From Atherinomorus stipes (taxonomy: Eukaryota; Chordata; Actinopteri; Atheriniformes; Atherinidae): 64,000 nucleotides of DNA. Shown in pieces: positions 21,976 to 34,913 of this stretch (its first letter is position 1; each line of letters starts with the position of its first letter). The stretch lies in assembly GCA_023101725.1 (NCBI GenBank), contig JALJCO010012663.1, forward strand, positions 1-64,000, given 5' to 3'. The position numbers were made by a program, and so were the translations under genes. A model generated the notes under the pieces. It was not told the origin of the DNA. It worked only from the letters and a program-made list of their open reading frames with translations, and made no database searches.

Positions 21976-22761
21976 CTTTTATCTGAACCAGTGGACCTGA
22001 GGCTGGAGACAGACTGTAGGCAGCTGCTGCAGTTCTGCTCTGGTTCTAGCTTGTAAAATGTGATTTCCCCAAATTCCTCCTCCTCATCATCATCACTTTT
22101 CTGAACTGGCTGATGATCCAGCACACAATCCAGTTCCAATCTAGTTGTTCTGGAGCATCTTTCATGTTTTCCACGGCTTAGATTATACATGTAAGTCAAT
22201 GGGTGACCGCAACTCTGTACCGTCGCCGACGTCACAACATGGCGGCTCGTTTCACGACTGAGAAGCTATTAGCCTTTAGCCGAGCCTCCTAAACATCGGA
22301 TATTTACGTAAATACATGTCTGATTAACTTTTACCTGCACAGAACTACTTATTTTGTCTTGTTGTGTTGTTGTATGGCAAAGTTACTTGAAGTTAAGGTC
22401 GTGTCATCAACACTTTAAACTGTCCTCAGTGATACTGATGCTGCTGGTGTTAGAAGTTAGTCACTGTCTGGATGCTTTAGAACATCCTAAATAAGGAGCG
22501 CACCATTCGTTAACAGTGAATATACAGAAGTGAAAATGATTTTCTTCTTTGTTGTTGTTGATAGTTAAACTGCTGCTGTGTTTGTTACAGTTAATTATCA
22601 GTTACTGTGTGAATGCAGGCGCTTCAGGACTATGAGTTTTCAGTTAAAGAGATGTAATTAATACAATTTGTATTTGTTGTCCAACTGTTTTTATTTTTTA
22701 GATATTTATTTTAATCTATTTTTAATACATTCATTGATTTTTTATTATATAGAAACATTTC
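21976..22761. other. unannotated
   Basis: Right flank of the 40-bp array. No gene or boundary recognised. Confidence 0.3.
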
Positions 22762-24103
22762 TTAAAGCAGAACTCAGTAACTTCAGCTCGGGGCCCCTAG
22801 TGGCGTCCTTTCACTGTCGTAAAGTTGAACCCCCCCTGCACCCCCACAGCACACAGACGGCTTCTCTACCTGTCTTTCCTCTATTTTTATCCCTGGATAT
22901 ATTTCTAAGCGTTTACTAGCTTGTTGATGCTACGTTGCTACGTTGGTAGCAGCACCTCGTCTCCCTCTGCTCAAAGCAAAGTCCTGTATTTTCTGAAACG
23001 GGACGTTTTACCCGCGATTTGCGGGTAAATATGCCGTGGATTATATTTTTCTCTGGTGTTGGCGGGTAGCAGGTAAGAATACGAACTTTTATTTACTTTT
23101 TGCGGATGTGACAAGTGATTATTGAGCCTGAAGCAGTGATGCTTCACCCGGCGCCCAGACAGCGCAGCTACGTGAATCACTCTGGTCCAGCAAAGAGTTG
23201 GTTATGAGAGCCAGGAGCCGTGTTTAGGTGGTGGAAGATAAAGAAATGTTTTCTTCCAATTAGCGCTGGTAGTCTGGTTCAGATCAGAGCTGGTAGTCTG
23301 GTTCAGATCAGAGCTGGTAGTCTGGTTCTAATCAGATCAGAGCTGGTAGTCTGGTTCAGATCAGAGCTGGTAGTCTGGTTCTAATCAGATCAGAGCTGGT
23401 AGTCTGGTTCAGATCAGAGCTGATAGTCTGGTTCAGATCAGAGCTGATAGTCTGGTTCAGATCAGAGCTGGTAGTCTGGTTCAGATCAGAGCTGGTAGTC
23501 TGGTTCAGATCAGAGCTGGTAGTCTGGTTCAGATCAGAGCTGGTAGTCTGGTTCAGATCAGAGCTGGTAGTCTGGTTCAGATCAGAGCTGGTAGTCTGGT
23601 TCAGATCAGAGCTGGTAGTCTGGTTCAGATCAGAGCTGGTAGTCTGGTTCAGATCAGAGCTGGTAGTCTGGTTCAGATCAGAGCTGGTAGTCTGGTTCAG
23701 ATCAGAGCTGGTAGTCTGGTTCAGATCAGAGCTGGAAGTCTGGTTCAGATCAGAGCTGGTAGTCTGGTTCAGATCAGAGCTGGTAGTCTGGCTCAGATCA
23801 GAGCTGGATTAATAGTGTGAAAGAGATAAAGGAAAAAAAAAAGTATCAGATCAGAGCTGGTAGTCTGGTTCAGATCAGAGCTGGAAGCAGCTCGGTAGAT
23901 GGGGGACCTGAGTACCGTACAGCGGTTTCTGTTGTTCTGCTCGGGTCGGCGCAGGCAAAGTTGCATAGAGCTGCTCGCAGGCCAGAGGCCCCGGCGGGAG
24001 GGAGGGGGGGGGCATTGAATCGCTCCGTAAACACTTTGTTTAGCCCCACAGGGATTCCGAAAAGCATTTATTGAGGTAATAAAGTTAGTGAGTTCCCCTT
24101 TAA
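22762..24103. mobile_element. TTAA-flanked TIR element containing a 24-bp minisatellite
   Basis: TTAA at 22762-22765 and 24100-24103. The left terminus AGCAGAACTCAGTAACTT pairs with the inverted right terminus AGGGGAACTCACTAACTT. The interior has no transposase and carries a 24-bp array at 23262-23885. TTAA plus AGG-type ends resemble Kolobok or piggyBac derivatives. Confidence 0.6.
23262..23885. repeat. 24-bp minisatellite
   Basis: About 24 units of AGAGCTGGTAGTCTGGTTCAG plus ATC, with TGATAG, GGAAG and longer TTCTAATCAGATC variants near the left end. A 40-bp unique break at 23812-23848 separates the last two units. Confidence 0.97.
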
Positions 24104-24274
24104 AGGTACTAAATTAAAAGCATTACAGTTTTATTATTTCTATTGTCCCTTGCATTTAATACTGAGTTCCATTGTGTGGTTTTCCTTTAAGGGGGGAAAC
24201 GTATCCGTATCAGTATTCATATCAAAGAAAAAGCACCACAAACTTATTGGAATCATAACTTACCCCCCCCCCCC

Positions 24275-24305
<31 letters not shown>

Positions 24306-25359
24306 GGTATTGCCCATTCGTCATACAAGCCAGTCTCTAAAAATCTATCAAAAGCAGAAAGTTTCAACTAGCTGTGATTTTTACAACAAACTTCAAAAAA
24401 TCAGTCCAACACCTCAAACATTAGCATGGAGATGGGTTCAAATAAACTGGAAGAATTGGGTGTTTAATTCCAATTTGTTCAAATCTGACAGGTTTGCCTG
24501 TTGTGTTGTGGGAAAGGACAGTTCTGCAGGGAATCTACCAAAGAGGAAGATAGCTCATTTCCATAATGACTAAAGCAGAGACGACTCGCGCAAATTAGCA
24601 TGAAGTTGCACACAGGTGCTTGGGAAGACTAAAAACACAACCACGGTTTATCTAATGTAATTGGATAAACAGGTGTCCTCATGGGCTTTACTCAAGTTGC
24701 TTCCATGAGCATCTGAAAAGCAAAATTTTCCAGCAGAAGAATGTGAGGTGTTACTAACAGCAGAAGTGAGATTCTCAAACATGTAGCCAGTGTGCAGAAG
24801 GGAGACATGGAACAGCACTGTCAGCAGGATGAATGCAGACTGGAGGAAGAACACGATCTCCGGGACATTTAAAAAGAGGAGATGACCTGGGGAGACACGA
24901 AGGAGAAGGTGGCATTGAATGAAGCATCAGGCAAGTAGATGGATAGAGGCTCTGCTGGGAAAATGCTCCGACTTCTCAGGAGGAACGCCTCCATTTGTGG
25001 TTAGCGGGAACAGAGTAAAGATGGGAATATCGATACCCTGGAGATGGTACTTCCTTACCAGTCAGACAAAATATCAGAATGGATACTTGTTTTAGTGTCA
25101 TGATGCCACTGTACAGATACAAAACATACCACTTGTTTTCACTTCTCAGAGGTTTAGCAAGGTTCCTATGTGTCCTGGAAAACCTGGGAAATGACTGACC
25201 AATTTTCCAGCCATGGAAAACCCATGGAAAATGAAAAAAAAGTAAAATATCCTGGAAAGGTCTGAGTTGTCATGAAAAATTATTCCTCCTTCCTCTGCTT
25301 CTCTGTATAAACATTTTATACATGTATGTGTGTTTCCAGCTGCCTTAAATGGCCCATAG
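24104..25359. other. unannotated, with one repeat-like segment and a C/A tract
   Basis: 24177-24300 (AAACGTATCCGTATCAGTATTC and following) resembles 30585-30660, suggesting a shared dispersed element. A C12 tract at 24264 runs into A29 ending at 24302. No gene recognised. Confidence 0.4.
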
Positions 25360-27844
25360 CTTCTCTGCCTCATCTCTGCTTCATCTCTGCTTCATCTCTG
25401 CTTCATCTCTGCTTCATCTCTGCCTCATCTCTGCCTTCATCTCTGCTTCATCTCTGCCTCATCTCTGCCTCATCTCTGCTTCATCTCTGCTTCATCTCTG
25501 CCTCATCTCTGCTTCATCTCTGCCTCATCGCTCTTCATCTCTGCTTCATCTCTGCTTCATCTCTGCTTCATCTCTGCTTCATCTCTGCCTCATCTCTGCT
25601 TCATCTCTGCTTCATCTCTGCTTCATCTCTGCCTCATCTCTGCTTCATCTCTGCTTCATCTCTGCCTCATCTCTGCTTCCTCTCTGCCTCATCTCTGCCT
25701 CATCTCTGCTTCATCTCTGCTTCATCTCTGCCTCATCTCTGCCTCATCTCTGCTTCATCTCTGCCTCATCTCTGCCTTCATCTCTGCTTCATCTCTGCTT
25801 CATCTCTGCCTCGTCTCTGCTTCATCTCTGCTTCATCTCTGCTTCATCTCTGCTTCATCTCTGCCTCATCGCTGCTTCATCTCTGCTTCATCTCTGCTTC
25901 ATCTCTGCCTCATCTCTGCTTCATCTCTGCTTCATCTCTGCTTCATCTCTGCTTCATCTCTGCTTCATCTCTGCTTCATCTCTGCCTCATCTCTGCTTCA
26001 TCTCTGCTTCATCTCTGCCTCATCTCTGCTTCATCTCTGCTTCATCTCTGCTTCATCTCTGCCTCATCTCTGCTTCATCTCTGCCTCATCTCTGCTTCAT
26101 CTCTGCTTCATCTCTGCCTCATCTCTGCTTCATCTCTGCTTCATCTCTGCTTCATCTCTGCCTCATCTCTGCTTCATCTCTGCCTCATCTCTGCTTCATC
26201 TCTCCTTCATCTCTGCTTCATCTCTGCTTCATCTCTGCCTCATCTCTGCTTCATCTCTGCCTCATCTCTGCCTCATCTCTGCCTCATCTCTGCCTCATCT
26301 CTGCTTCATCTCTGCCTCATCTCTGCCTCATCTCTGCTTCATCTCTGCTTCATCTCTGCTTCATCTCTGCCTCATCTCTGCCTCATCTCTGCTTCATCTC
26401 TGCTTCATCTCTGCTTCATCTCTGCCTCATCTCTGCTTCATCTCTGCTTCATCGCTGCCTCATCTCTGCCTCATCTCTGCTTCATCTCTGCTTCATCTCT
26501 GCCTCATCTCTGCCTCATCTCTGCTTCATCTCTGCCTCATCTCTGCCTCATCTCTGCTTCATCTCTGCTTCATCTCTGCTTCATCTCTGCTTCATCTCTG
26601 CTTCATCTCTGCTTCATCTCTGCCTCATCTCTGCCTCATCTCTGCCTCATCTCTGCTTCATCTCTGCTTCATCTCTGCCTCATCTCTGCTTCATCTCTGC
26701 CTCATCTCTGCTTCATCTCTGCTTCATCTCTGCTTCATCTCTGCTTCATCTCTGCCTCATCTCTGCTTCATCTCTGCTTCATCTCTGCTTCATCTCTGCC
26801 TCATCTCTGCTTCCTCTCTGCTTCATCTCTGCTTCATCTCTGCTTCATCGCTGCTTCATCTCTGCTTCATCTCAGCCTCATCTCTGCTTCCTCTCTGCTT
26901 CATCTCTGCTTCATCTCTGCTTCATCTCTGCCTCATCTCTGTTTCATCTCTGCTTCATCCCTGCTTCATCTCTGCTTCATCTCTGCTTCATCTCTGCCTC
27001 ATCTCTGCTTCATCTCTGCCTCATCTCTGCCTCATCTCTGCTTCATCTCTGCCTCATCGCTGCCTCATCTCTGCCTCATCTCTGCTTCATCTCTGCTTCA
27101 TCTCTGCCTCATCTCTGCCTCATCTCTGCTTCATCTCTGCTTCATCTCTGCCTCATCTCTGCTTCATCTCTGCCTCATCTCTGTTTCATCTCTGTTTCAT
27201 CTCTGCCTCATCTCTGCTTCATCTCTTCCTTCATCTCTGCCTCATCTCTGCCTCATCTCTGCCTCATCTCTGCTTCATCTCTGCTTCATCTCTGCCTCAT
27301 CTCTGCTTCATCTCTTCCTTCATCTCTGCCTCATTTCTGCTTCATGGCTGCTTCATCTCTGCCTCATTTCTGCTTCATCTCTGCCTCATTTCTGCTTCAT
27401 CTCTGCCTCATCTCTGCCTCATCTTTGCCTCATCTCTGCCTCATCTCTGCTTCATCTCTCCTTCATCTCTGCCTCATTTCTGCTTCATTTCTGCTTCATC
27501 TCTGCCTTATTTCTGCCTCATCTCTGCTTCATCTCTGCTTCATCTCTGCCTCATCTCTGCCTCATCTCTGCCTCATCTTTGCCTCATCGCTGCCTCATCT
27601 CTGCTTCATCTCTGCCTCATTTCTGCTTCATCGCTGCTTCATCTCTGCTTCATCTCTGCTTCATCTCTGCCTCATCTCTGCTTCATCTCTGCCTCATCTC
27701 TGCTTCATCTCTGCCTCATCGCTGCCTCATCTCTCCTTCATCTCTTCTGCCTCATTTCTGCTTCATTGCTGCTTCATCTCTGCCTTATTTCTGCCTCATC
27801 TCTGCTTCATCTCTGCCTCTTTTCTGCTTCTCATCTCTGCTTCA
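25360..27844. repeat. 11-bp pyrimidine-rich minisatellite
   Basis: About 226 units of ATCTCTGCTTC or ATCTCTGCCTC over 2.5 kb, about 80 percent pyrimidine on the plus strand. Rare variants (ATCGCTGC, ATTTCTGC, TCCTTC) cluster towards the right end from about 27320. The 11-bp unit has no stop in any plus frame, producing artificial open frames of about 845 codons. Confidence 0.98.
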
Positions 27845-28065
27845 GCGCGCCTCATCCTGAGGCTACCATATCAATCAACTTGCATATGCCCTTAGAGCGG
27901 CTCTATAGCTCCAACAACACTGAAAGACCTGCAAGAGAGTGAAGAAGCTGCAATAACAGAACTGTTTCAGAGAAACATCTTAATTTCAATGACATTGCTT
28001 TGTTTGACTTTTGTACACAGAAGGATTTGACTTAGACATTTATCTTTGATCTAATTTTACAGTAT

Positions 28066-29030
28066 CTGATTCTAGCTTCTGTACCACATGATGGTGGTAG
28101 CCTATCAGATTCTAATTTCTGTACCACATGATGGTGGTAGCCTATCAGATTCTAGCTTCTGTTTCACATGATGGTGGTAGCCTATCAGATTCTAGCTTTC
28201 TGTATCACATGATGGTGGTAGCCTATCAGATTCTAGCTTCTGTTTCACATGATGGTGGTAGCCTATCAGATTCTAGCTTCTGTATCACATGATGGTGGTA
28301 GCCTATCAGATTCTAGCTTCTGTACCACATGATGGTGGTAGCCTATCAGATTCTAGCTTCTGTATCACATGATGGTGGTAGCCTATCATATTCTAGCTTC
28401 TGTGTCACATGATGGTGGTAGCCTATCATATTCTAGCTTCTGTGTCACATGATGGTGGTAGCCTATCAGATTCTAGCATCTGTGTCACATGATGGTGGTA
28501 GCCTATCAGATTCTAGCTTCTGTACCACATGATGGTGGTAGCCTATCAGATTCTAGCTTCTGTACCACATGATGGTGGTAGCCTATCAGATTCTAGCTTC
28601 TGTACCACATGATGGTGGTAGCCTATCAGGTTCTAGCTTCTGTACCACATGATGGTGGTAGCCTATCAGGTTCTAGCTTCTGTACCACATGATGGTGGTA
28701 GCCTATCAGGTTCTAGCTTCTGTACCACTTGATGGTGGTAGCCTATCAGATTCTCGCTTCTGTACCACATGATGGTGGCAGCCTATCAGATTCTAGCTTC
28801 TGTATCACATGATGGTGGTAGCCTATCAGATTCTAGCTTCTGTATTACATGATGGTGGTAGCCTATCAGATTCTAGCTTCTGTATTACATGATGGTGGTA
28901 GCCTATCAGATTCTAGCTTCTGTACCACATGATGGTGGTAGCCTATCAGATTCTAGCTTCTGTATCACATGATGGTGGTAGCCTATCAGATTCTAGCTTC
29001 TGTATTACATGATGGTGGTAGCCTATCAGA
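28066..29030. repeat. 40-bp minisatellite (second, unrelated)
   Basis: About 24 units of GATGGTGGTAGCCTATCAGA followed by TTCTAGCTTCTGTACCACAT, with TATCACAT, TGTCACAT, TATTACAT and CATATT variants. The sequence is unrelated to the 40-bp array at 20.6 kb. The 220-bp gap from 27845 holds no feature. Confidence 0.97.
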
Positions 29031-29085
29031 TGTCATGATGATGCTGCTATCATATACATACTGTAGATGCCCCATTGAACGCTGC

Positions 29086-29212
29086 TCGCCACTAGGCCGA
29101 CGTGGCTACAGGGCGGCCATCTTGGGCCGACGTGCCTACAGGGCGGCCATCTTGGGCTGACGTGCCTACGGGACGCCATTTTGGGCCGACGTGCCTACAG
29201 GGCAGACCAGAG
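29086..29212. repeat. 30-bp tandem repeat, about four copies
   Basis: Units of GGGCCGACGTGCCTACAGGG plus CGGCCATCTT; GC-rich compared with its surroundings, and the copies differ by a few substitutions. Confidence 0.9.
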
Positions 29213-29794
29213 TTCAGACAACTGCTGTCAGGCTGAACGGGAGGATCCTCAGATTTCAGTTCAGTCACGTGAGACACGTCAGAAATAGAATAAAACTTAA
29301 CGATAAGCACTTACATGGCTCTACCATTAAAATAACCAAGAAATACTGGGAAAAAACCTTTAATTGGATTACATTTATTTATTTAGAACCCAAACAATTT
29401 AAACTGAAATGAATAAAGTCAAACTTAATTCACTTGATTCAAACTGGATTCAGAGTTCTGGAATCACTGGTGTTTTAGCCTTCGTGTAAAGATCTGACAT
29501 CAGATTTTATTTATTTACTTTTTCATTGTAATGCCCTTACTCTTCTTTGTATTACTGTGGATCCATGTACATTCTTAACAACATTTAGAATAAATTAATA
29601 AATGATTGATTCATTAATTCTTTATTAATAAGTGAATATCATTGAAGAAATGAATATTAATGACTTCATGAATTAATGATTAATGGATTAATACATTATG
29701 AATTAATAGTTAATGAATGTGAATTAGTTACTGAATCATTAATTGATTTATTAATTAACTAAACTTTATGATTGTTTCAGGCTTATAGTGTTTC

Positions 29795-29800
<6 letters not shown>
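29213..29800. other. unannotated AT-rich spacer
   Basis: No gene. 29580-29760 is rich in AATTAATGATTAAT-type words. Confidence 0.4.

Positions 29801-29885
<85 letters not shown>
29801..29885. repeat. compound (CA)n(TA)n microsatellite
   Basis: About 22 CA dinucleotides followed by about 20 TA dinucleotides. Confidence 0.97.
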
Positions 29886-29889
<4 letters not shown>

Positions 29890-31030
29890 CACACAGTGTA
29901 TATAACCACAGGAGATCTGGTTTATATTCTTCTGCATTTGAACAAAAGTGGAGATGCTTTGCAGGAATGCGTCTGTCATTACATAAACAAAATGGCATAT
30001 ATGAGCTATATAATCGTTTAATTCGATCAAATATTCCCATGCAGCCCCTAAAAGGGCGGCATTTTTAGTCAACCCATTTACCTGCAAATCGGTTGAAAAT
30101 TCACCGGGTTCAGCAGGTCTGAATATGAGAAATACCACGAAATACCTTTTTCCTCAACAGGCACGCATTCACACTGACGGCAGCCTGGTCTGATCCAAGA
30201 TGGCCGCTCTGTCTCAAACCTGCCGATGCAAGGTCTATCCATGTCTATGGCTGCTACGGTTAGTGATGATGATGTTTTGGCATCTGTCAGTACTTTAATG
30301 CAGGTTATTGAACATTATGTTTTGGTAAATTTATAATATTACTATTACATTTTATATTTGAATATTTTCTGCTGAATAAATGTAAATAATCTTAACCTGT
30401 TAATTATCTTAATTTGATAATGAAAAGAAGTTTATAATCTTATTTTTGTTTAATTTCTTCATCAATATAATTTATTATTGTTTTAAAAGTATTTCTTTCC
30501 AGTACTTCTGTTCTCAAGTTTTACTTATATCTAATATTGCACTTGCATTCAAGATATTATTGCAAACTGTACAATCGTGGTTTTCTTTAAAGGGACCAAA
30601 AATATCGGTATTGATATCAGTATCAATGAAAAGGTACTATAAACTACTGGCATCATGTCAGCAGGAGACATTTTGGTATGGCCCATCCTTAGAAAAGCCT
30701 GATTCACTCGTGGCTGACTAGAAACGAAACATTATACGTATGTTTGAGCATGAATTTATCACGCGTGTCTATCATCCCATCCATCTTTATTTTAATAGTA
30801 GCAGTGTCTGGGAGGCAGAGAGGAGGCTGGGACTCTGCTCCATCACTTACGATAGGGCTGGACGATATAGAAAAAAAGATTATCAATAAAAAAAAATCAG
30901 TATCGATCGATATTTATCAAAAAAAAATTTTGTAAAAAGCTATTATCAAATTAAAAGCTATTTTAGGTGCATCGTGGCCATTTAAGCTTTTGCTGAATGA
31001 CCTGCTTATAATAAAGTTCAAACTAAATGA
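29886..31030. other. unannotated, repeat-like fragments
   Basis: 30585-30660 resembles 24177-24300. 30850-30920 (GGGCTGGACGATATAGAAAA, then ATCGATCGATA) resembles the ends of dispersed fish elements. No coding feature. Confidence 0.3.
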
Positions 31031-34000
31031 ATGGAAAACGGTGAAAAAGAGGAACCAGAACCAGAACCAGAGATAAAATGGTAAAAAAGAGGAACCAGAA
31101 CCAGAACCAGAGGGAAAACTGTGAAAAAGAGGAACCAGAACCAGAGGGAAAACTGTGAAAAAGAGGAACCAGAACCAGAGGGAAAACGGTGAAAAAGAGG
31201 AACCAGAACCAGAGGGAAAACTGTGAAAAAGAGGAACCAGAACCAGAACCAGAGGGAAAACGGTGAAAAAAGAGGAACCAGAACCAGAGGGAAAACGGTG
31301 AAAAAGAGGAACCAGAACCAGAACCAGAGGGAAAACTGTGAAAAAGAGGAACCAGAACCAGAGGGAAAACGGTGAAAAAGAGGAACCAGAACCAGAACCA
31401 GAGGGAAAACTGTGAAAAAGAGGAACCAGAACCAGAGGGAAAACGGTGAAAAAGAGGAACCAGAACCAGAGGGAAAACGGTGAAAAAGAGGAACCAGAAC
31501 CAGAGGGAAAACTGTGAAAAAGAGGAACCAGAACCAGAACCAGAGGGAAAACGGTGAAAAAGAGGAACCAGAACCAGAGGGAAAACGGTGAAAAAAAGAG
31601 GAACCAGAACCAGAGGGAAAACGGTGAAAAAGAGGAACCAGAACCAGAGGAAAAACGGTGAAAAAGAGGAACCAGAACCATAACCAGAGGGAAAAACTGT
31701 GAAAAAGAGGAACCAGAACCAGAACCAGAGAGAAAACTGTGAAAAAGAGGAACCAGAACCAGAGGGAAAACGGTGAAAAGAGGAACCAGAACCAGAGGGA
31801 AAACGGTGAAAAAGAGGAACCAGAACCAGAGGGAAAAACGGTGAAAAAGAGGAACCAGAACCAGAGGGAAAACTGTGAAAAAGAGGAACCAGAACCAGAG
31901 GGAAAACGGTGAAAAAGAGGAACCAGAACCAGAACCAGAGGGAAAACGGTGAAAAAGAGGAACCAGAACCAGAACCAGAGATAAAATGGTAAAAAAGAGG
32001 AACCAGAACCAGAACCAGAGATAAAATGGTAAAAAAGAGGAACCAGAACCAGAGGGAAAACGGTGAAAAAGAGGAACCAGAACCAGAACCAGAGGGAAAA
32101 CTGTGAAAAAGAGGAACCAGAACCAGAGGGAAAACTGTGAAAAAGAGGAACCAGAACCAGAACCAGAGGGAAAACTGTGAAAAAGAGGAACCAGAACCAG
32201 AACCAGAGGGAAAACGGTGAAAAAGAGGAACCAGAACCAGAGGGAAAACTGTGAAAAAGAGGAACCAGAACCAGAGGGAAAACGGTGAAAAAGAGGAACC
32301 AGAACCAGAGGGAAAACGGTGAAAAAGAGGAACCAGAACCAGACGGAAAACGGTGAAAAAGAGGAACCAGAACCAGAACCAGAGGGAAAACTGTGAAAAA
32401 GAGGAACCAGAACCAGAGGGAAAACTGTGAAAAAGAGGAACCAGAACCAGAGGGAAAACTGTGAAAAAAGAGGAACCAGAACCAGAGGGAAAACGGTGAA
32501 AAAGAGGAACCAGAACCAGAGGGAAAACGGTGAAAAAGAGGAACCAGAACCAGAACCAGAGGGAAAACGGTGAAAAAGAGGAACCAGAACCAGAACCAGA
32601 GGGAAAACGGTGAAAAAGCGGAACCAGAACCAGAACCAGAGGGAAAACGGTGAAAAAGCGGAACCAGAACCAGAGGGAAAACAGTGAAAAAGAGGAACCA
32701 GAACCAGAACCAGAGGGAAAACTGTGAAAAAGAGGAACCAGAACCAGAACCAGAGGGAAAACTGTGAAAAAGAGGAACCAGAACCAGAGGGAAAACGGTG
32801 AAAAAGAGGAACCAGAACCAGAGGGAAAACGGTGAAAAAGACGAAACAGAACCAGAGGGAAAACGGTGAAAAAGAGGAACCAGAACCAGAGGGAAAACGG
32901 TGAAAAAGAGGATCCAGAACCAGAACCAGAGGGAAAACTGTGAAAAAGAGGAACCAGAACCAGAGGGAAAACGGTGAAAAAGAGGAACCAGAACCAGAAC
33001 CAGAGGGAAAACTGTGAAAAAGAGGAACCAGAACCAGAACCAGAGGGAAAACGGTGAAAAAGCGGAACCAGAACCAGAACCAGAGGGAACACTGTGAAAA
33101 AGAGGAACCAGAACCAGAGGGAAAACGGTGAAAAAGAGGAACCAGAACCAGAACCAGAGGGAAAACGGTGAAAAAGAGGAACCAGAACCAGAACCAGAGA
33201 TAAAATGGTAAAAAAGAGGAACCAGAACCAGAACCAGAGATAAAATGGTAAAAAAAGAGGAACCAGAACCAGAACCAGAGATAAAATGGTAAAAAAGAGG
33301 AACCAGAACCAGAACCAGAGGGAAAACGGTGAAAAAGATGATCCAGAACCAGAACCAGAGGGAAAACGGTGAAAAAGACGAACCAGAACCAGAACCAGAG
33401 GGAGAACGGTGAAAAAGAGGATCCAGAACCAGAACTAGAGGGAAAACGGTGAAAAAGAGGAACCAGAACCAGAGGGAAAACGGTGAAAAAGAGGAACCAG
33501 AACCAGAACCAGAGGGAAAACGGTGAAAAAGAGGATCCAGAACCAGAACCAGAGGGAAAACGGTGAAAAAGAGGAACCAGAACCAGAACCAGAACCAGAG
33601 GGAAAACGGTGAAAAAAGAGGATCCAGAACCAGAGGGAAAATGGTAAAAAAGAGGAACCAGAACCAGAGGGAAAACGGTGAAAAAAGAGGATCCAGAACC
33701 AGAGGGAAAATGGTAAAAAAGAGGAACCAGAACCAGAGGGAAAACGGTGAAAAAGAGGAACCAGAACCAGAACCAGAGGGAAAACGGTGAAAAAGAAGAA
33801 CCAGAACCAGAGGGAAAACGGTGAAAAAGCGGAACCAGAACCAGAACCAGAGCCAGAGGGAAAACGGTGAAAAAGAGGATCCAGAACCAGAACAAGAGAG
33901 AAAATGGTAAAAAAGAGGAACCAGAACCAGAACCAGAACCAGAGGGAAAACGGTGAAAAAGAGGAACCAGAACCAGAACCAGAGGGAAAACGGTGAAAAA

Positions 34001-34880
34001 GAGGAACCAGAACCAGAACCAGAGGGAAAACGGTGAAAAAGAGGAACCAGAACCAGAACCAGAGGGAAAACGGTGAAAAAGAGGATCCAGAACCAGAACC
34101 AGAGGGAAAACGGTGAAAAAGAGGAACCAGAACCAGAGGGAAAACGGTGAAAAAGAGGAACCAGAACCAGAACCAGAGGGAAAACGGTTAAAAAGAGGAT
34201 CCAGAACCAGAACCAGAGGGAAAACGGTGAAAAAGAGGAACCAGAACCAGAACCAGAGGGAAAACGGTGAAAAAGAGGATCCAGAACCAGAGGGAAAACG
34301 GTGAAAAAGAGGAACCAGAACCAGAGGGAAAATGGTAAAAAAGAGGAACCAGAACCAGAGGGAAAACGGTGAAAAAGAGGAAAAAGAACCAGAACCAGAG
34401 GGAAAACGGTGAAAAAGAGGAACCAGAACCAGAACCAGAGGGAAAACAGTGAAAAAGATGAACCAGAACCAGAGGGAAAAAGGTGAAAAAGAGGAACCAG
34501 AACCAGAGGGAAAACGGTGAAAAAGAGGAACCAGGGCCAGAACCAGAGGGAAAACGGTGAAAAAGAGGAACCAGAACCAGAACCAGAGGGAAAACGGTGA
34601 AAAAGAGGAACCAGAACCAGAACCAGAGGGAAAACTGTGAAAAAGAGGATCCAGAACCAGAGGGAAAACGGTGAAAAGGAGGAACCAGAACCAGAACCAG
34701 AGGGAAAACGGTGAAAAAGAGGATCCAGAACCAGAACCAGAGGGAAATGGTAAAAAAGAGGAACCAGAACAAGAACCAGAGATAAAAGGGTAAAAAAGAG
34801 GAACCAGAACCAGAACCAGAGGGAAAAGTGTGAAAAAGAGGAACCAGAACCAGAACCAGAGGGAAAAAGGTGAAAAAGCG

Positions 34881-34913
<33 letters not shown>

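Noticed and set aside
20564..22056. Three overlapping plus-strand frames of about 470-485 codons
   Set aside because: Same 40-bp repeat read in three phases; no evidence for a gene.
25326..27895. Open frames of about 845 codons on the plus strand
   Set aside because: Product of a stop-free 11-bp repeat; two frames are equally open and there is no start, domain or splice context.
28066..29030. CRISPR-like regular array
   Set aside because: Units are contiguous 40-bp tandem repeats without unique spacers, and the genome is clearly vertebrate.
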